Shown: positions 34,912 to 43,775, counted from the first letter of the stretch. The stretch is DNA of 46,180 nt from Rhodospirillales bacterium (GCA_014380005.1 JACMKT010000226.1:1-46180); one strand, 5' to 3'. Translations and numbers: made by a program. Notes: generated by a model not told the origin, from the sequence alone.

Positions 34912-34919
34912 CCAAATCC

Positions 34920-37595
34920 TTACCCCGCCGCCAAACTCCGCAACACATAGTGCAAAATGCCGCCATGACGGAAGTAATCCACCTCATCCATGGTGTCGAT
35001 GCGGCAGCACGCCTGGAATTCCTGGGTTGAGCCGTCGGCGCGGGTGACCCGTACGGTCACATCCATGCGCGGCTTGATGCCGCCCGCCATGCCGGTAATG
35101 TCGAACGTTTCGGTTCCGGTCAGACCCAGCGATTTGCGATCCACCCCGCCCTTGAACTGCAACGGCAGCACGCCCATGCCCACCAGATTGGAGCGATGGA
35201 TACGCTCGAAGCTTTCGGCGATCACCGCCTTGATGCCCAGCAGATTGGTGCCCTTGGCCGCCCAGTCACGCGACGAGCCGGTGCCGTATTCCTTGCCGGC
35301 GATGATCACCAAGGGGATGCCCTCGTCGGCATACAGGGTGGCGGCGTCGTAGATGGAGATGATTTCGCCCTCGCCCTTGAACTTGGTGGCGCCGCCTTCG
35401 ATGCCGGGGACCATCTCGTTCTTGATGCGCACATTGGCGAAGGTGCCGCGCGTCATCACCTCGTCATGGCCGCGCCGGGCGCCGTAGGAATTGAAATCGG
35501 TCTGGTCCACGCCCCGTTCCATCAGATAACGCCCCGCCGGGCTGGTTTTCTTGATGTTGCCGGCGGGCGAGATGTGATCGGTGGTGATGGAATCGCCCAG
35601 GATCGCCAAAGGCCGCGCCCCGGCAATGTCGGTGAAACCACTGGGCGGTTGTTTCGCCATGCCATCGAAATAGGGCGGGTTCTTGATATAGGTGGAATCC
35701 GGGTCCCATTCATAGGTCTGGCCGGTGACCACCTTGACCTGCTGCCATGCGATTGGGCCGGCGAACACGTTGGCGTAGTGCTTGCGGTAGGACTCGGCGG
35801 ACAGGCTTTGCGCCAGGGTGGCGCGTACTTCCTCGCTGCTGGGCCAGATGTCTTTCAAATAAACCGGCTGGCCGTCGGAGCCAATGCCCAGGGGCTCGGT
35901 GGCGAGGTCCAAATTCATGGTTCCGGCCAAGGCATAGGCCACCACCAAAGGCGGCGAGGCGAGGTAATTGGCCTTCACATGGGGGCTGATGCGGCCCTCG
36001 AAATTGCGGTTGCCCGACAGCACGGCGGCGACCACCAGATTATTGTCGTCGATGGCCTGGGCGATGGCATCGTCCAGCGGGCCGGAATTGCCGATGCAGG
36101 TGGTGCAACCGAAGCCGGCGATGGTGAAGCCCAGCTGGTCCAGCGGCGCCTGCAACCCGGCGGCCTTCAGATAATCGGGCACCACCTGCGAGCCCGGCGC
36201 CAGGGACGTCTTGACCCACGGCTTGGTCTTCAGCCCCTTGGCCACCGCCTTCTGCGCCACCAAACCGGCAGCCAGCATGACGTTGGGGTTGGAGGTATTG
36301 GTACACGACGTGATGGCGGCAATGACCACGTCGCCATGGCCGATCTCGCCGCGCCCGTCGGACAGCGTCACCTTGTGGGACAGCTCGGCGCCGGCCTGCA
36401 AGCCCGACAGCCCGGCGGCAAAGCCCGCCTTGGCGGCACTGAGCGCCACCCGGTCCTGGGGCCGTTTGGGACCGGCGAGGGAGGGTTCCACGCTGCTGAG
36501 ATCAAGTTCCAGCGTGTCAGTGAAGGCGGGTTCGGGCGTGGTGGCGTCGCGCCACATGCCCTGTTCCTTGGCATAGGCCTCCACCAGCGCCACCTGGGCC
36601 GGCTCACGCCCGGTGAAGGCGAGGAAGCGGATTGTTTCGGCATCGATAGGGAAAAATCCACAGGTGGCGCCGTATTCCGGGGCCATGTTGCCGATGGTCA
36701 GGCGGTCGGCCAGGGCCATGGCATCCAGGCCGGGGCCGAAGAATTCCACGAACTTGCCCACAACCCCCTTGGCCCGCAGCATCTGGGTCACCGTCAGCAC
36801 CAGATCGGTGGCGGTGACGCCTTCCTTCAAGGTGCCGGTAACGCGGAAACCGACCACTTCGGGGATCAGCATGGACACCGCCTGGCCCAGCATGGCCGCC
36901 TCGGCCTCGATGCCGCCCACGCCCCAGCCCAGCACCGCAAGGCCGTTGACCATGGTGGTGTGGGAATCCGTGCCCACCAGCGTGTCGGGATAGGCCACGC
37001 CGTCATGGGTCCACACCACGCGGGCGAGGTACTCGCAATTGACCTGATGACAGATGCCGGTGCCCGGCGGCACCACGCGGAAATTGTCGAAGGCGACGGC
37101 CCCCCAGCGCAGGAAGGCGTAACGCTCGCCGTTGCGATGGAATTCCAGTTCCATGTTCTTGGCCAGGGCATCGGTGGTGCCGTAGTAATCCACCATCACC
37201 GAGTGGTCGATGACCAGATCCACCGGCACCAGCGGATTGATCTTGCGCGGATCGCCGCCCAAATGGGCCACCGCATCGCGCATGGCCGCCAAATCCACCA
37301 CCGCCGGAACCCCGGTGAAATCCTGCATGAGCACCCGGGCGGGGCGATAGGCGATCTCGCGCTCTGCCTTGCCCAGATTATCCGCCCAACACGCCACCGC
37401 CTTGATGTCATCGGTGGTGACAGTGCGGGAATCCTCGAACCGCAGCAGGTTTTCCAGCAGCACCTTGATGGAGAATGGCAGGCGCGACAAATCACCCACC
37501 GCGGCCTGCGCCGCCTTCAGCGAGAAGTAATCGTAGGTGCGGTCGCCCACGGTGAGGGTGCGGCGGGTCTTCAGGGTGTCGTGGCCGATGGGCAT
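34920..37595 (-). CDS. acnA: Aconitate hydratase A
   Basis: Full-length [4Fe-4S] aconitase (891 residues), interconverting citrate and isocitrate in the TCA cycle. The start [32 protein letters not shown] and [26 protein letters not shown] are typical of AcnA. Cluster ligands are in [12 protein letters not shown] and [12 protein letters not shown]. The swivel domain has [15 protein letters not shown] and [20 protein letters not shown] lies 8 nt before the ATG. A second aconitase, AcnB, lies about 6 kb away on the same strand. Confidence 0.97.
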   Translation of the reverse strand: MPIGHDTLKTRRTLTVGDRTYDYFSLKAAQAAVGDLSRLPFSIKVLLENLLRFEDSRTVTTDDIKAVACWADNLGKAEREIAYRPARVLMQDFTGVPAVVDLAAMRDAVAHLGGDPRKINPLVPVDLVIDHSVMVDYYGTTDALAKNMELEFHRNGERYAFLRWGAVAFDNFRVVPPGTGICHQVNCEYLARVVWTHDGVAYPDTLVGTDSHTTMVNGLAVLGWGVGGIEAEAAMLGQAVSMLIPEVVGFRVTGTLKEGVTATDLVLTVTQMLRAKGVVGKFVEFFGPGLDAMALADRLTIGNMAPEYGATCGFFPIDAETIRFLAFTGREPAQVALVEAYAKEQGMWRDATTPEPAFTDTLELDLSSVEPSLAGPKRPQDRVALSAAKAGFAAGLSGLQAGAELSHKVTLSDGRGEIGHGDVVIAAITSCTNTSNPNVMLAAGLVAQKAVAKGLKTKPWVKTSLAPGSQVVPDYLKAAGLQAPLDQLGFTIAGFGCTTCIGNSGPLDDAIAQAIDDNNLVVAAVLSGNRNFEGRISPHVKANYLASPPLVVAYALAGTMNLDLATEPLGIGSDGQPVYLKDIWPSSEEVRATLAQSLSAESYRKHYANVFAGPIAWQQVKVVTGQTYEWDPDSTYIKNPPYFDGMAKQPPSGFTDIAGARPLAILGDSITTDHISPAGNIKKTSPAGRYLMERGVDQTDFNSYGARRGHDEVMTRGTFANVRIKNEMVPGIEGGATKFKGEGEIISIYDAATLYADEGIPLVIIAGKEYGTGSSRDWAAKGTNLLGIKAVIAESFERIHRSNLVGMGVLPLQFKGGVDRKSLGLTGTETFDITGMAGGIKPRMDVTVRVTRADGSTQEFQACCRIDTMDEVDYFRHGGILHYVLRSLAAG

Positions 37596-37932
37596 GCCTG
37601 CATCCTCCAGGGCGAACGCCGCCTTCTACTGGGCGTGTCACACATGTAGGTGGGCGGGGGGTGGAGTGCCATCCAGGGGTGATGATTCTGCTTCGGTCAT
37701 GCCCAAAGGCAGGGTGGGCGGATGACTGCGCGGAGCTAATCCACCCCCTCGCCGTCATGCCCGGACTTGATCCGGGCATCCACGCGTCACCGCCTGATCC
37801 GTCGGTCTAAACGTATTTTCTGCGGCGCCCCGGGTCAAGCCCACGGCTGTCCGGTTTGATTTTCAGCTTCGCCTGGAAAGACAGGGGCACCGTGCCTTTG
37901 CGGTTCCAACCGTCACATTGGACACGAATAAT

Positions 37933-38034
37933 TGAACCACGGAGACACGGAGGCACGGAGATGTCTATCAAACTGAACCCGATGCGGGCTCCGTCTGGCG
38001 AGGTATCTCCGTGCCTCCGTGTCTCCGTGGTTCA
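37933..38034. repeat. CACGGAG-family perfect palindrome inside the MITE
   Basis: The left arm 37933-37962 and right arm 38005-38034 are exact 30-nt inverted copies made of CACGGAG units about 9 nt apart. The loop is 42 nt. A single diverged arm of this family (CAGAGA type) is at 43611-43645. Confidence 0.92.
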
Positions 38035-38103
38035 TCTAAAGGCGCTTGTCAGAGGGTAAGCGCCTGAAGGAAAGACCTGTTCGGCGCCACACATAGGAAG
38101 ATA

Positions 38104-38198
38104 GGACACGAATAAACACGAATAAGAACGAATTCTAGGCGCACCGCCGGGGCCGCCTGCTCTGACCCATTCGTTTTCATTCGTGTTTATTCGTGTCC
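38104..38198. repeat. ACACGAAT-family palindrome inside the MITE
   Basis: The left arm 38104-38133 and right arm 38169-38198 are inverted copies with about two mismatches, with units ACACGAATAA at 10-nt spacing. A lone GGACACGAATAA also occurs at 37920-37931, just before the CACGGAG palindrome. Confidence 0.88.
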
Positions 38199-38477
38199 AA
38201 TTTCAAGGCGGCAGCCACTCCCTCTGCTGTCACACCATGGGCGTTAAATTTAAACCGGACAGCCGTGGGTCAAGCCCGGCCATGACGCAAGAGGGAAGGG
38301 CACCTCTTGCCGTCGAACTACCATCACAGCCAACACGCTGTCATTTCAGGTGGATAAATCACCGAAAAGCGCGCTATGATGACGCCTGTGTCCGCCCGTG
38401 ACGGACAGAACGGAGTGAGCCGGCGCTTGCAACACCGACCCACTCCTGACCACCACCTGCTTTACTGGAGCAAGGCA

Positions 38478-38599
38478 ATGGCTGACGTTCACTATATCTC
38501 ATCTTCCGCGATTTCCACAGCACCGCCGCTTTCATGCTGCGGTGGCTGGGCTATCACGGCTGGGGGCTGAAGGGCAGGCGCCGGCGGGTCGGGCTATAG
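38478..38599 (+). pseudogene. Possible frameshifted micro-gene
   Basis: GGAG lies about 7 nt before an ATG that opens MADVHY. After that codon the sensible frame shifts by two bases at an ATAT, continuing LIFRDFHSTAAFMLRWLGYH and then a run of Lys/Arg to TAG. Removing one AT dinucleotide would give a continuous 39-residue protein with a basic tail. As it stands the ATG frame runs into a different 64-codon reading. This is based only on frame logic and composition; no homologue is recalled. Confidence 0.3.
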
Positions 38600-38771
38600 A
38601 AGGCTCTGGCCCGACCCGCGCTGGCGCCGCCCTTCGGCTCCTGGCCGCCGCTTCGCGGGTCCTGACATTTAGGTTTTCTGGGATGCGGCTCGTCGATGCA
38701 CAGCGAAAATGCTGCTTGGCGAGCGAGCCCCCTATCCTTCGACTCTGAGGGCACGGACATTCGCACGGTGC

Positions 38772-38809
38772 ATAAATTCAGTATTGAATATATTCAGATT
38801 TGAATTTAT
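38772..38809 (+). promoter_or_regulatory. Double AT-rich operator upstream of the ATPase operon
   Basis: Two copies of ATTCAnnnnTGAAT (38776-38789 and 38792-38805) lie 16 bp apart. They sit inside a larger symmetric array: ATAAATTCA (38772-38780) pairs with TGAATTTAT (38801-38809), and the perfect 12-bp palindrome TGAATATATTCA (38785-38796) shares the same centre at 38790.5. The site is 33 bp upstream of the first ATPase start and almost pure A/T in GC-rich DNA, as expected for a repressor-controlled promoter. The binding protein is unknown. Confidence 0.65.
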
Positions 38810-38842
38810 CGTTCTCCGTATCGACCCTGCGGAGACCCCACC

Positions 38843-40039
38843 ATGACCATTAAGCTCGGCAACAAGGCGGACGGCGAAGATTTTTTCGACCGTCAAACTG
38901 AACGTGAAGACCTGTGGCGCTATGTGGAAGGCAACCACATCGTCCTCAGCGGCCCCCGCCGGCTGGGAAAAACGTCGTTGCTTCAACGTCTGGGTGAGGA
39001 AGCCGCCGACAAAGGCCTGCTTGCCCGTCTGGTGGATGTGGAAGGCATCGATACCCCGCAGGCCTTTATCGCCGAATTGGAACGCGCCTTTCCAGATAGC
39101 TCCGTCACTGGACATCTCCAAGCCGCCGGCAGCAAGGCTTCGGAATGGCTGAACCGTTTCCGCAAGGTGGAACTCAAGATCCCAGGCGGCTTCGGCGGGG
39201 GGCTGGAACTTCAGGCCATGCCCGAGGCCCCTTGGAGTGAGGCGGCATATCGCCTGCAAAAGCGCCTCTCCGACGTGCCGGCGCTTGTGTTGATTGACGA
39301 GTTCTCCGTCTTTCTTGAAAAATTGCTGGCCCACGACCCCGCAGAGGCCGAGCGCCTGCTGGGCTGGTTGCGCACTTGGCGGCAGCAATCGGGCATCGCT
39401 TGCCGGTTCTTGTTCTCCGGTTCCATCGGCCTGAATGCCTTGCTGGCCCGCTACACCCTCAACACCCGGTTCAATGATTGTTATGATTTCCGCCTGGGGC
39501 CGTTCCGCCACTCGGCTGCCATGGCCATGCTGGCCGAACAATCCCGGCGCGAGGGGTGGCTGGCCGATCAGGATGTGTTCACCCATCTGTGCGGCCGCGT
39601 TGGATGGCTTTCTCCCTTCTATATCAATTTGTTGCTGGCAAATACCATCGAGGCCGCGCGCGACCGCTTGTTGGAGACCGATGCCAAGGAACGCCGCCTG
39701 CAGCAGACCGACGTGGATGACGCCTATGACCGCCTGCTGGCCGTCCGCTCCCGCTTCATCCATTGGTATCAGCGTCTGGAGCGCGACCTGACCGAACCGC
39801 ATCGGTCGTTTACCCTGGCGATTCTGAGTTTCGTCGCCAAGTCCGATAACGGCTTGACCCAAAGACAGTTGATGGCAAGGCTGCAACGGCTGGAGCCGGA
39901 TCCGGAGCAGCGCGCCTCGCGGCTGGCCGGGGCCATGCTGTTGCTGGAAGAGGACGGCTATCTGGGCATGGAAGATGACAGGATCTGCTTCCTTTCGTTC
40001 CTGCTCCGGGATTATTGGAGACGCAACTATGCCCGCTGA
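38843..40039 (+). CDS. P-loop ATPase with C-terminal winged helix, first gene of a two-gene operon
   Basis: Soluble ATPase of 398 residues, similar to archaeal-type/AAA_35-like ATP-binding proteins. Walker A is GPRRLGKTS (37-45), Walker B is ALVLIDEFS (D152, E153), and a sensor-1-like strand is CRFLFSGS (187-194). The C-terminal 70 residues (LAILSFVAKSDNGLTQRQL to FLLRDYWRR) look like a winged helix ending in the aromatic FLLRDYW motif. GGAG lies 8 nt before the ATG. The stop overlaps the next gene by 11 bp. A double AT-rich operator lies upstream. It could be a regulator or a partner loader for the second ATPase; the function is unknown. Confidence 0.8.
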   Translation: MTIKLGNKADGEDFFDRQTEREDLWRYVEGNHIVLSGPRRLGKTSLLQRLGEEAADKGLLARLVDVEGIDTPQAFIAELERAFPDSSVTGHLQAAGSKASEWLNRFRKVELKIPGGFGGGLELQAMPEAPWSEAAYRLQKRLSDVPALVLIDEFSVFLEKLLAHDPAEAERLLGWLRTWRQQSGIACRFLFSGSIGLNALLARYTLNTRFNDCYDFRLGPFRHSAAMAMLAEQSRREGWLADQDVFTHLCGRVGWLSPFYINLLLANTIEAARDRLLETDAKERRLQQTDVDDAYDRLLAVRSRFIHWYQRLERDLTEPHRSFTLAILSFVAKSDNGLTQRQLMARLQRLEPDPEQRASRLAGAMLLLEEDGYLGMEDDRICFLSFLLRDYWRRNYAR

Positions 40040-43000
40040 TATCCCCGCCTCGGGTCGGAACAGGCCGTTGAACGCTACGGTGAAGTACAACCCCCATCTC
40101 TGGGGGCCAGAGGAGTTGCGGGCCATCTTCGTGGTCCGCAATACCGAACTGAACCGTCTGGTGGAAAATGTCCGGGCGGTCAAACCCGGCGCCACCCCGC
40201 AACACGTCCTGATCACCGGCCCGCGCGGCATGGGAAAAAGCACGTTGCTGCGCCGCTTGGCGTTGGCCATCGAGGAAGATCAGGACCTGTCCCGCCAATG
40301 GGTGGCCCTGACCTTCCCCGAGGAGCAATACACCGTCAGCACCTTGGCGGAATTCTGGTTCAACGTGCTGGATGCCTTGGCCGACACCCTGGAACGGCAC
40401 GGCCTTGCCGCCGCCGAATTGGGGCAACTGGATGCCAGCATCCATCATCTGGGCACCTTGCCGGTGGGCGACCGGGAGGCTGCCGCCCTGGATTTGCTGA
40501 CCCGGTGGATCGGCGAACATGACCGCCGCATCCTGCTGCTCATCGACAGCACGGACTTACTATTTGCCACCCTTGGCGCCAATGACGGCGAGCGCAAAGG
40601 CGCAAAGGCCACCGACGCCAGCGCCACCACCTTGTGGCGTTTGCGCAAGACCCTGACCCATCAGCCCGGCATCTTCTGGCTGGGCGCCAGCTATCAAGCC
40701 CTGGAATCCCGCCACCAATACCACGACGCCTTCCTGGACTTCTTCGATCTGGTGGAATTGCGCCCGCTCTCGGTGGAGGAAATGCGCCAAGCCATGCTGG
40801 CCCTGGCCCGCACCTTCGGTGTGGGCGGCGGTCTGACCGGCGACGCAGCGGAAAAGGAAATGGCCCGCACCCTGGATGCCCGGCCCGAGCGCCTGAAGGC
40901 CCTGCGCGCCATGACCGGCGGCAATCCGCGCACCACCGTCATGTTGTATGATTTGTTCGCCGCCGGTGGCGACGAGGACGTCTATAGCGACCTCCACAGC
41001 CTGCTCGACATGATGACGCCGCTTTATAAAGCCCGCATGGAAAGCCTTGCCGACCAGCCGCGCAAGCTGCTGGCCCATGTCATGGAACATTGGGCCCCGC
41101 TGTCGGCCCGCACCTTGGCGGAGATCTCGGGCGTCCCATCCTCCACCATCAGCGGCCAGATCGCCCGTCTGGAAACGGAAGGGCTGGTGGAAAAGACCCG
41201 GCTGCCAGGAAAGAAAAGCACGGGTATCCAGGCATCCGAACGCTTCTTCAACGTCTGGTATCTGATGCGCTACGCCCCCCGCCGCATGCGCCAGCGCCTG
41301 ACCTGGCTGGTGGAGTTCATGCGGCTATGGTACAGCGCCGACGAACTGGCCGGCCTAGCCCGCCACCGCGCCGCCTACCATGCCGAGGGACATCTGTGCG
41401 ACTGCGCCAATCTGGAATATTCCCGCGCCGTGGCGGCATCGCTCCCTGATGCCCGTTCCGAACGCCATCGTTTGGAATGGACAGTATTTTCCGCAGCCAC
41501 CGCCGATACCCTGAAAGAACTGTTCGATTTAAGCGGCGACGACAAGCAATACGCCACCGCCGCCGATTACCGGTGCAGATTGCACGCCCTCGACGCTAAA
41601 CTGGCCCTATGCCCCCATGTGACGAACGAGGATATGGAGGATTGGATCAAGGCGGTGAAGGGATCAATCGCAGTCGATTTGCCCAGAAAGGAAAGAATTG
41701 CGGAGTCTAATATTGAACTTAGCTCACATATGATCCAGGAGCTTCGTTTGAAGCTTCAGGATGGCAGAGAAAAATTCATTAAGTTCTTTGGCGAACCAGC
41801 CGTGGAGGCTGTTGAGCAAGCAACACTCAAAGGGAATTTTTTTCCAGAATGTCCTGACGAGAAATTAGCTTTTTCCCAGCTTATTGCCTGCTTTGACGGC
41901 AATGCTTCGGCCTTTAAGTTAGGTCTGGATATTTTTTCTGGCGAAAAACCGCAGAGTAGCTTGTTGGAGCAGGCTTATCGCAAAGCGATCGAGCTTGATC
42001 CGAAATCTGCATACGCTTGGAACGGACTCGGCAAGCTGCTGAGAAATCATCTGTTGCGCTATGACGAGGCAGAGCAGGCTTATCGTAAGGCCATCGAGAT
42101 TGATCCAAAGTTTGCAGATGCCTGGAACGGTCTCGGCAATTTGCTGCAAGATAACTTGTCGCGGTATGATGAGGCAGAGCAGGCCTATCGCAAGGCCAGC
42201 GAAATTAATCCAAATTTTGCTCACCCTTGGAACGGACTCGGCGGTCTGCTGCAAGATCACCTCATGCGCTACGATGAGGCAGAGCAGGCCTATCGCAAGG
42301 CCAGCGAACTTAATCCAAATTTTGCTCACCCTTGGAACGGACTCGGGCGTCTGCTGCAAAATCACCTCATGCGCTATGACGAGGCAGAGCAAGCCTATCG
42401 AAAAGCTGTCGAGATTGATCCAAAGTTCGCATATGCCTGGAACGGTCTCGGCAATTTGCTGCAAGATAACTTGTCGCGCTATGACGAGGCAGAGCAGGCC
42501 TATCGCAAGGCCATAGAGCTTGATCCACGTTCGGCACATCCCTGGAACGATCTCGGCAATCTGCTGAGACACCCCTTCTTGCGCTATGGCGAGGCAGAGC
42601 AGGCCTATCGTAAGGCCATAGAGCTTGATCCAAATTTTGCACACCCCTGGAACGCTCTCGGTAATCTGCTGCAAGACCACTTCTCGCGCTATGACGAGGC
42701 AGAGCAGGCCTATCGCAGGGCCATAGAGCTTGATCCACGTTCGGCACATGCCTGGAACGGTCTCGGCAATTTGCTGCAAGACCACTTATTGCGCTATGAC
42801 GAGGCAGAGCAGGCCTATCGCAAGGCCATTAAGCTTCACCCAAATTCTGCACATCCCTGGAATGGTCTCGGCAATCTGTTGCAAGATCACCTCTTGCGCT
42901 ATGACGAGGCCGAGCGGGCCTATCGCAAGGCTATCGAGCTTAATCCAAATTTTGCGCATCCCTGGACCGGTCTGGGCGACTTGTTGCAGGATCTCAATCG

Positions 43001-43514
43001 TCCTAGCGAGGCAGAGCAAGCCTATCGTAAGGCCATGACGCTCGACGACAGAGATCCCTACCCCATCCTCAATCTGGGTAGGCTTCTGTCCATGGCCGGG
43101 CGCCGAAAGGAAGCGACAGAATCTTATCGGTACTCCGCCGAACTAGCGCAGACGGAAATAGACTCAACTGCGGATATCACCAATTTGGCTGGCTTGCTGC
43201 TGCAATCGCATCTTTGGCTGGGTAACCATGATTTGGCCTTGCAAGCCCTTGATAGCCTAGCCCAAATCGCCAGTGCAGGAGATCGCTGGGCCTTCTTCCG
43301 CCTAATGGAACAAGCCCGTGAATGTCACGAGATCGGCCTGGGCAAGGCATTGCGGGACCTGATGGAGGAGAGTCAGTTTGCCGACTTCCTCCAGCCATTC
43401 TCCCTGGCCTTGCATGCGGCAGCCTTGGGCGATGCCGATTCGGTGGCCGCTGCGCCGCCGGAGGTTCAGGCCCTGGCCCAGGAGGTTCTCGACCAATTGC
43501 TGCGGTCGAAATAG
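40029..43514 (+). CDS. STAND-like ATPase with winged helix and long TPR array
   Basis: Large soluble protein (1161 residues from the ATG at 40029; GGAG 8 nt upstream, 11-bp overlap with the first ATPase). The NTPase domain has GPRGMGKST (64-72), a Walker B LLLIDSTD (D163, without a following Glu) and GGNPRT (297-302). A winged helix follows at about 345-405 (LAEISGVPSSTISGQIARLETEGLVEKT), then a linker, then TPR units at about 645-1010 and a helical C-terminus. No nuclease, TIR, protease or pore domain is seen. DNA becomes clearly richer in A/T from about 41690 on, so the C-terminal half looks separately acquired. The TPR array is probably the sensor or partner-binding part. Confidence 0.8.
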   Translation: MPADIPASGRNRPLNATVKYNPHLWGPEELRAIFVVRNTELNRLVENVRAVKPGATPQHVLITGPRGMGKSTLLRRLALAIEEDQDLSRQWVALTFPEEQYTVSTLAEFWFNVLDALADTLERHGLAAAELGQLDASIHHLGTLPVGDREAAALDLLTRWIGEHDRRILLLIDSTDLLFATLGANDGERKGAKATDASATTLWRLRKTLTHQPGIFWLGASYQALESRHQYHDAFLDFFDLVELRPLSVEEMRQAMLALARTFGVGGGLTGDAAEKEMARTLDARPERLKALRAMTGGNPRTTVMLYDLFAAGGDEDVYSDLHSLLDMMTPLYKARMESLADQPRKLLAHVMEHWAPLSARTLAEISGVPSSTISGQIARLETEGLVEKTRLPGKKSTGIQASERFFNVWYLMRYAPRRMRQRLTWLVEFMRLWYSADELAGLARHRAAYHAEGHLCDCANLEYSRAVAASLPDARSERHRLEWTVFSAATADTLKELFDLSGDDKQYATAADYRCRLHALDAKLALCPHVTNEDMEDWIKAVKGSIAVDLPRKERIAESNIELSSHMIQELRLKLQDGREKFIKFFGEPAVEAVEQATLKGNFFPECPDEKLAFSQLIACFDGNASAFKLGLDIFSGEKPQSSLLEQAYRKAIELDPKSAYAWNGLGKLLRNHLLRYDEAEQAYRKAIEIDPKFADAWNGLGNLLQDNLSRYDEAEQAYRKASEINPNFAHPWNGLGGLLQDHLMRYDEAEQAYRKASELNPNFAHPWNGLGRLLQNHLMRYDEAEQAYRKAVEIDPKFAYAWNGLGNLLQDNLSRYDEAEQAYRKAIELDPRSAHPWNDLGNLLRHPFLRYGEAEQAYRKAIELDPNFAHPWNALGNLLQDHFSRYDEAEQAYRRAIELDPRSAHAWNGLGNLLQDHLLRYDEAEQAYRKAIKLHPNSAHPWNGLGNLLQDHLLRYDEAERAYRKAIELNPNFAHPWTGLGDLLQDLNRPSEAEQAYRKAMTLDDRDPYPILNLGRLLSMAGRRKEATESYRYSAELAQTEIDSTADITNLAGLLLQSHLWLGNHDLALQALDSLAQIASAGDRWAFFRLMEQARECHEIGLGKALRDLMEESQFADFLQPFSLALHAAALGDADSVAAAPPEVQALAQEVLDQLLRSK
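41961..43007 (+). repeat. In-gene tandem array of ten TPR-coding units
   Basis: Units start at 41961, 42066, 42171, 42276, 42381, 42486, 42591, 42696, 42801 and 42906. The first nine are exactly 105 bp (35 codons, one more than a standard TPR); the tenth is 102 bp. A degenerate eleventh unit starts at 43008. Most begin GAGGCAGAGCAGGC. The units at 42171 and 42276 differ at only a few bases, and 42066/42381 and 42486/42696 share long stretches, which points to recent duplication or gene conversion. Confidence 0.92.
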
Positions 43515-43610
43515 CCAGAGAAAGGGCCATCCCGGATTTCCGGGAACCCTGGCTGGGACCGCTTCTGGCTGGCTGAGGGGGGAACCCCCACCGTGTTTAT
43601 GTCTGGCAGA

Positions 43611-43645
43611 TATCTCTGTGCCTCTGTGTCTCTGTGGTTCAATTG
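43611..43645. repeat. Single arm of a CACGGAG-type palindrome
   Basis: TATCTCTGTGCCTCTGTG and the following TCTCTGTGGTTCA match the right arm at 38005-38034 with A in place of G in the core, and similarity continues outward (GTCTGGC just upstream). No left arm is present, so this is a half element. It lies in the 351-bp gap after the TPR ATPase. Confidence 0.75.
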
Positions 43646-43670
43646 CTTTCTTTTTGGCGGCCACCATGGA

Positions 43671-43689
43671 CCCCGGATCAAGTCCGGGG
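43671..43689. repeat. Short REP-type hairpin
   Basis: The stem CCCCGGA/TCCGGGG has the 5-nt loop TCAAG, resembling one arm of the REP-like family at 602-733. It is isolated here, with no partner arm. Confidence 0.6.
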
Positions 43690-43735
43690 TGACGGCCGTG
43701 GGGGTGGACACGGCATAAACAAAAGAAAGGGCGGT

Positions 43736-43775
43736 TTGGAGGTTCACCTCCAAGCGGGGCCGGGGCGGCAGCCCC
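43736..43775. repeat. Pair of tetraloop hairpins
   Basis: TTGGAGG/CCTCCAA (43736-43753, loop TTCA) and GGGGC/GCCCC (43762-43775, loop GGCA) are of the same type as the four hairpins at 10086-10201. With the two preceding items they fill the gap between the ATPase operon and acnB. Confidence 0.65.

Larger units (their letters stand above)
37843..38266. mobile_element. MITE-like non-autonomous insertion (424 bp)
   Basis: The ends are perfect 15-bp inverted repeats, ACGGCTGTCCGGTTT at 37843-37857 and its complement at 38252-38266, with weaker similarity continuing inward. They are flanked by the direct repeat GGGTCAAGCCC (37832-37842 and 38267-38277), a target duplication of 9-11 bp depending on where the end is drawn. 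No transposase frame is inside. A duplication of this length is typical of several IS4-family groups, so mobilisation by an IS4-like transposase elsewhere is an inference. The element carries two long palindromes of other families. Confidence 0.75.
37754..38290. repeat. REP-like palindrome split by an insertion
   Basis: The left part (37754-37842) repeats the arm and loop of the element at 602-733, including GCCCGGACTTGATCCGGGC. The right part (38267-38290) repeats its other arm, GGTCAAGCCCGGCCATGACG. Between them lies the 424-bp element described separately. Rejoining the halves at the 11-bp duplication restores a near-complete copy. Confidence 0.8.

Noticed and set aside
8028-38198. The direct and inverted repeats as a CRISPR array
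   Set aside because: Units are 9-10 nt, arranged as inverted arms, with no regular unique spacers and no cas gene in the window.
37856-38401. Short open frames of 67 and 72 codons in the island
   Set aside because: They run through palindromic repeats and read as low-complexity repeat translations with no family features.
39975-40028. An earlier start for the second ATPase
   Set aside because: It would lie deeper inside the first ATPase gene; the ATG at 40029 has GGAG at 8 nt and typical overlap.
41919-43019. Two long open frames (288 and 77 codons) on the minus strand with repetitive protein
   Set aside because: They are mirror images of the TPR repeats; the plus strand carries the meaningful motif pattern and a clean operon context.
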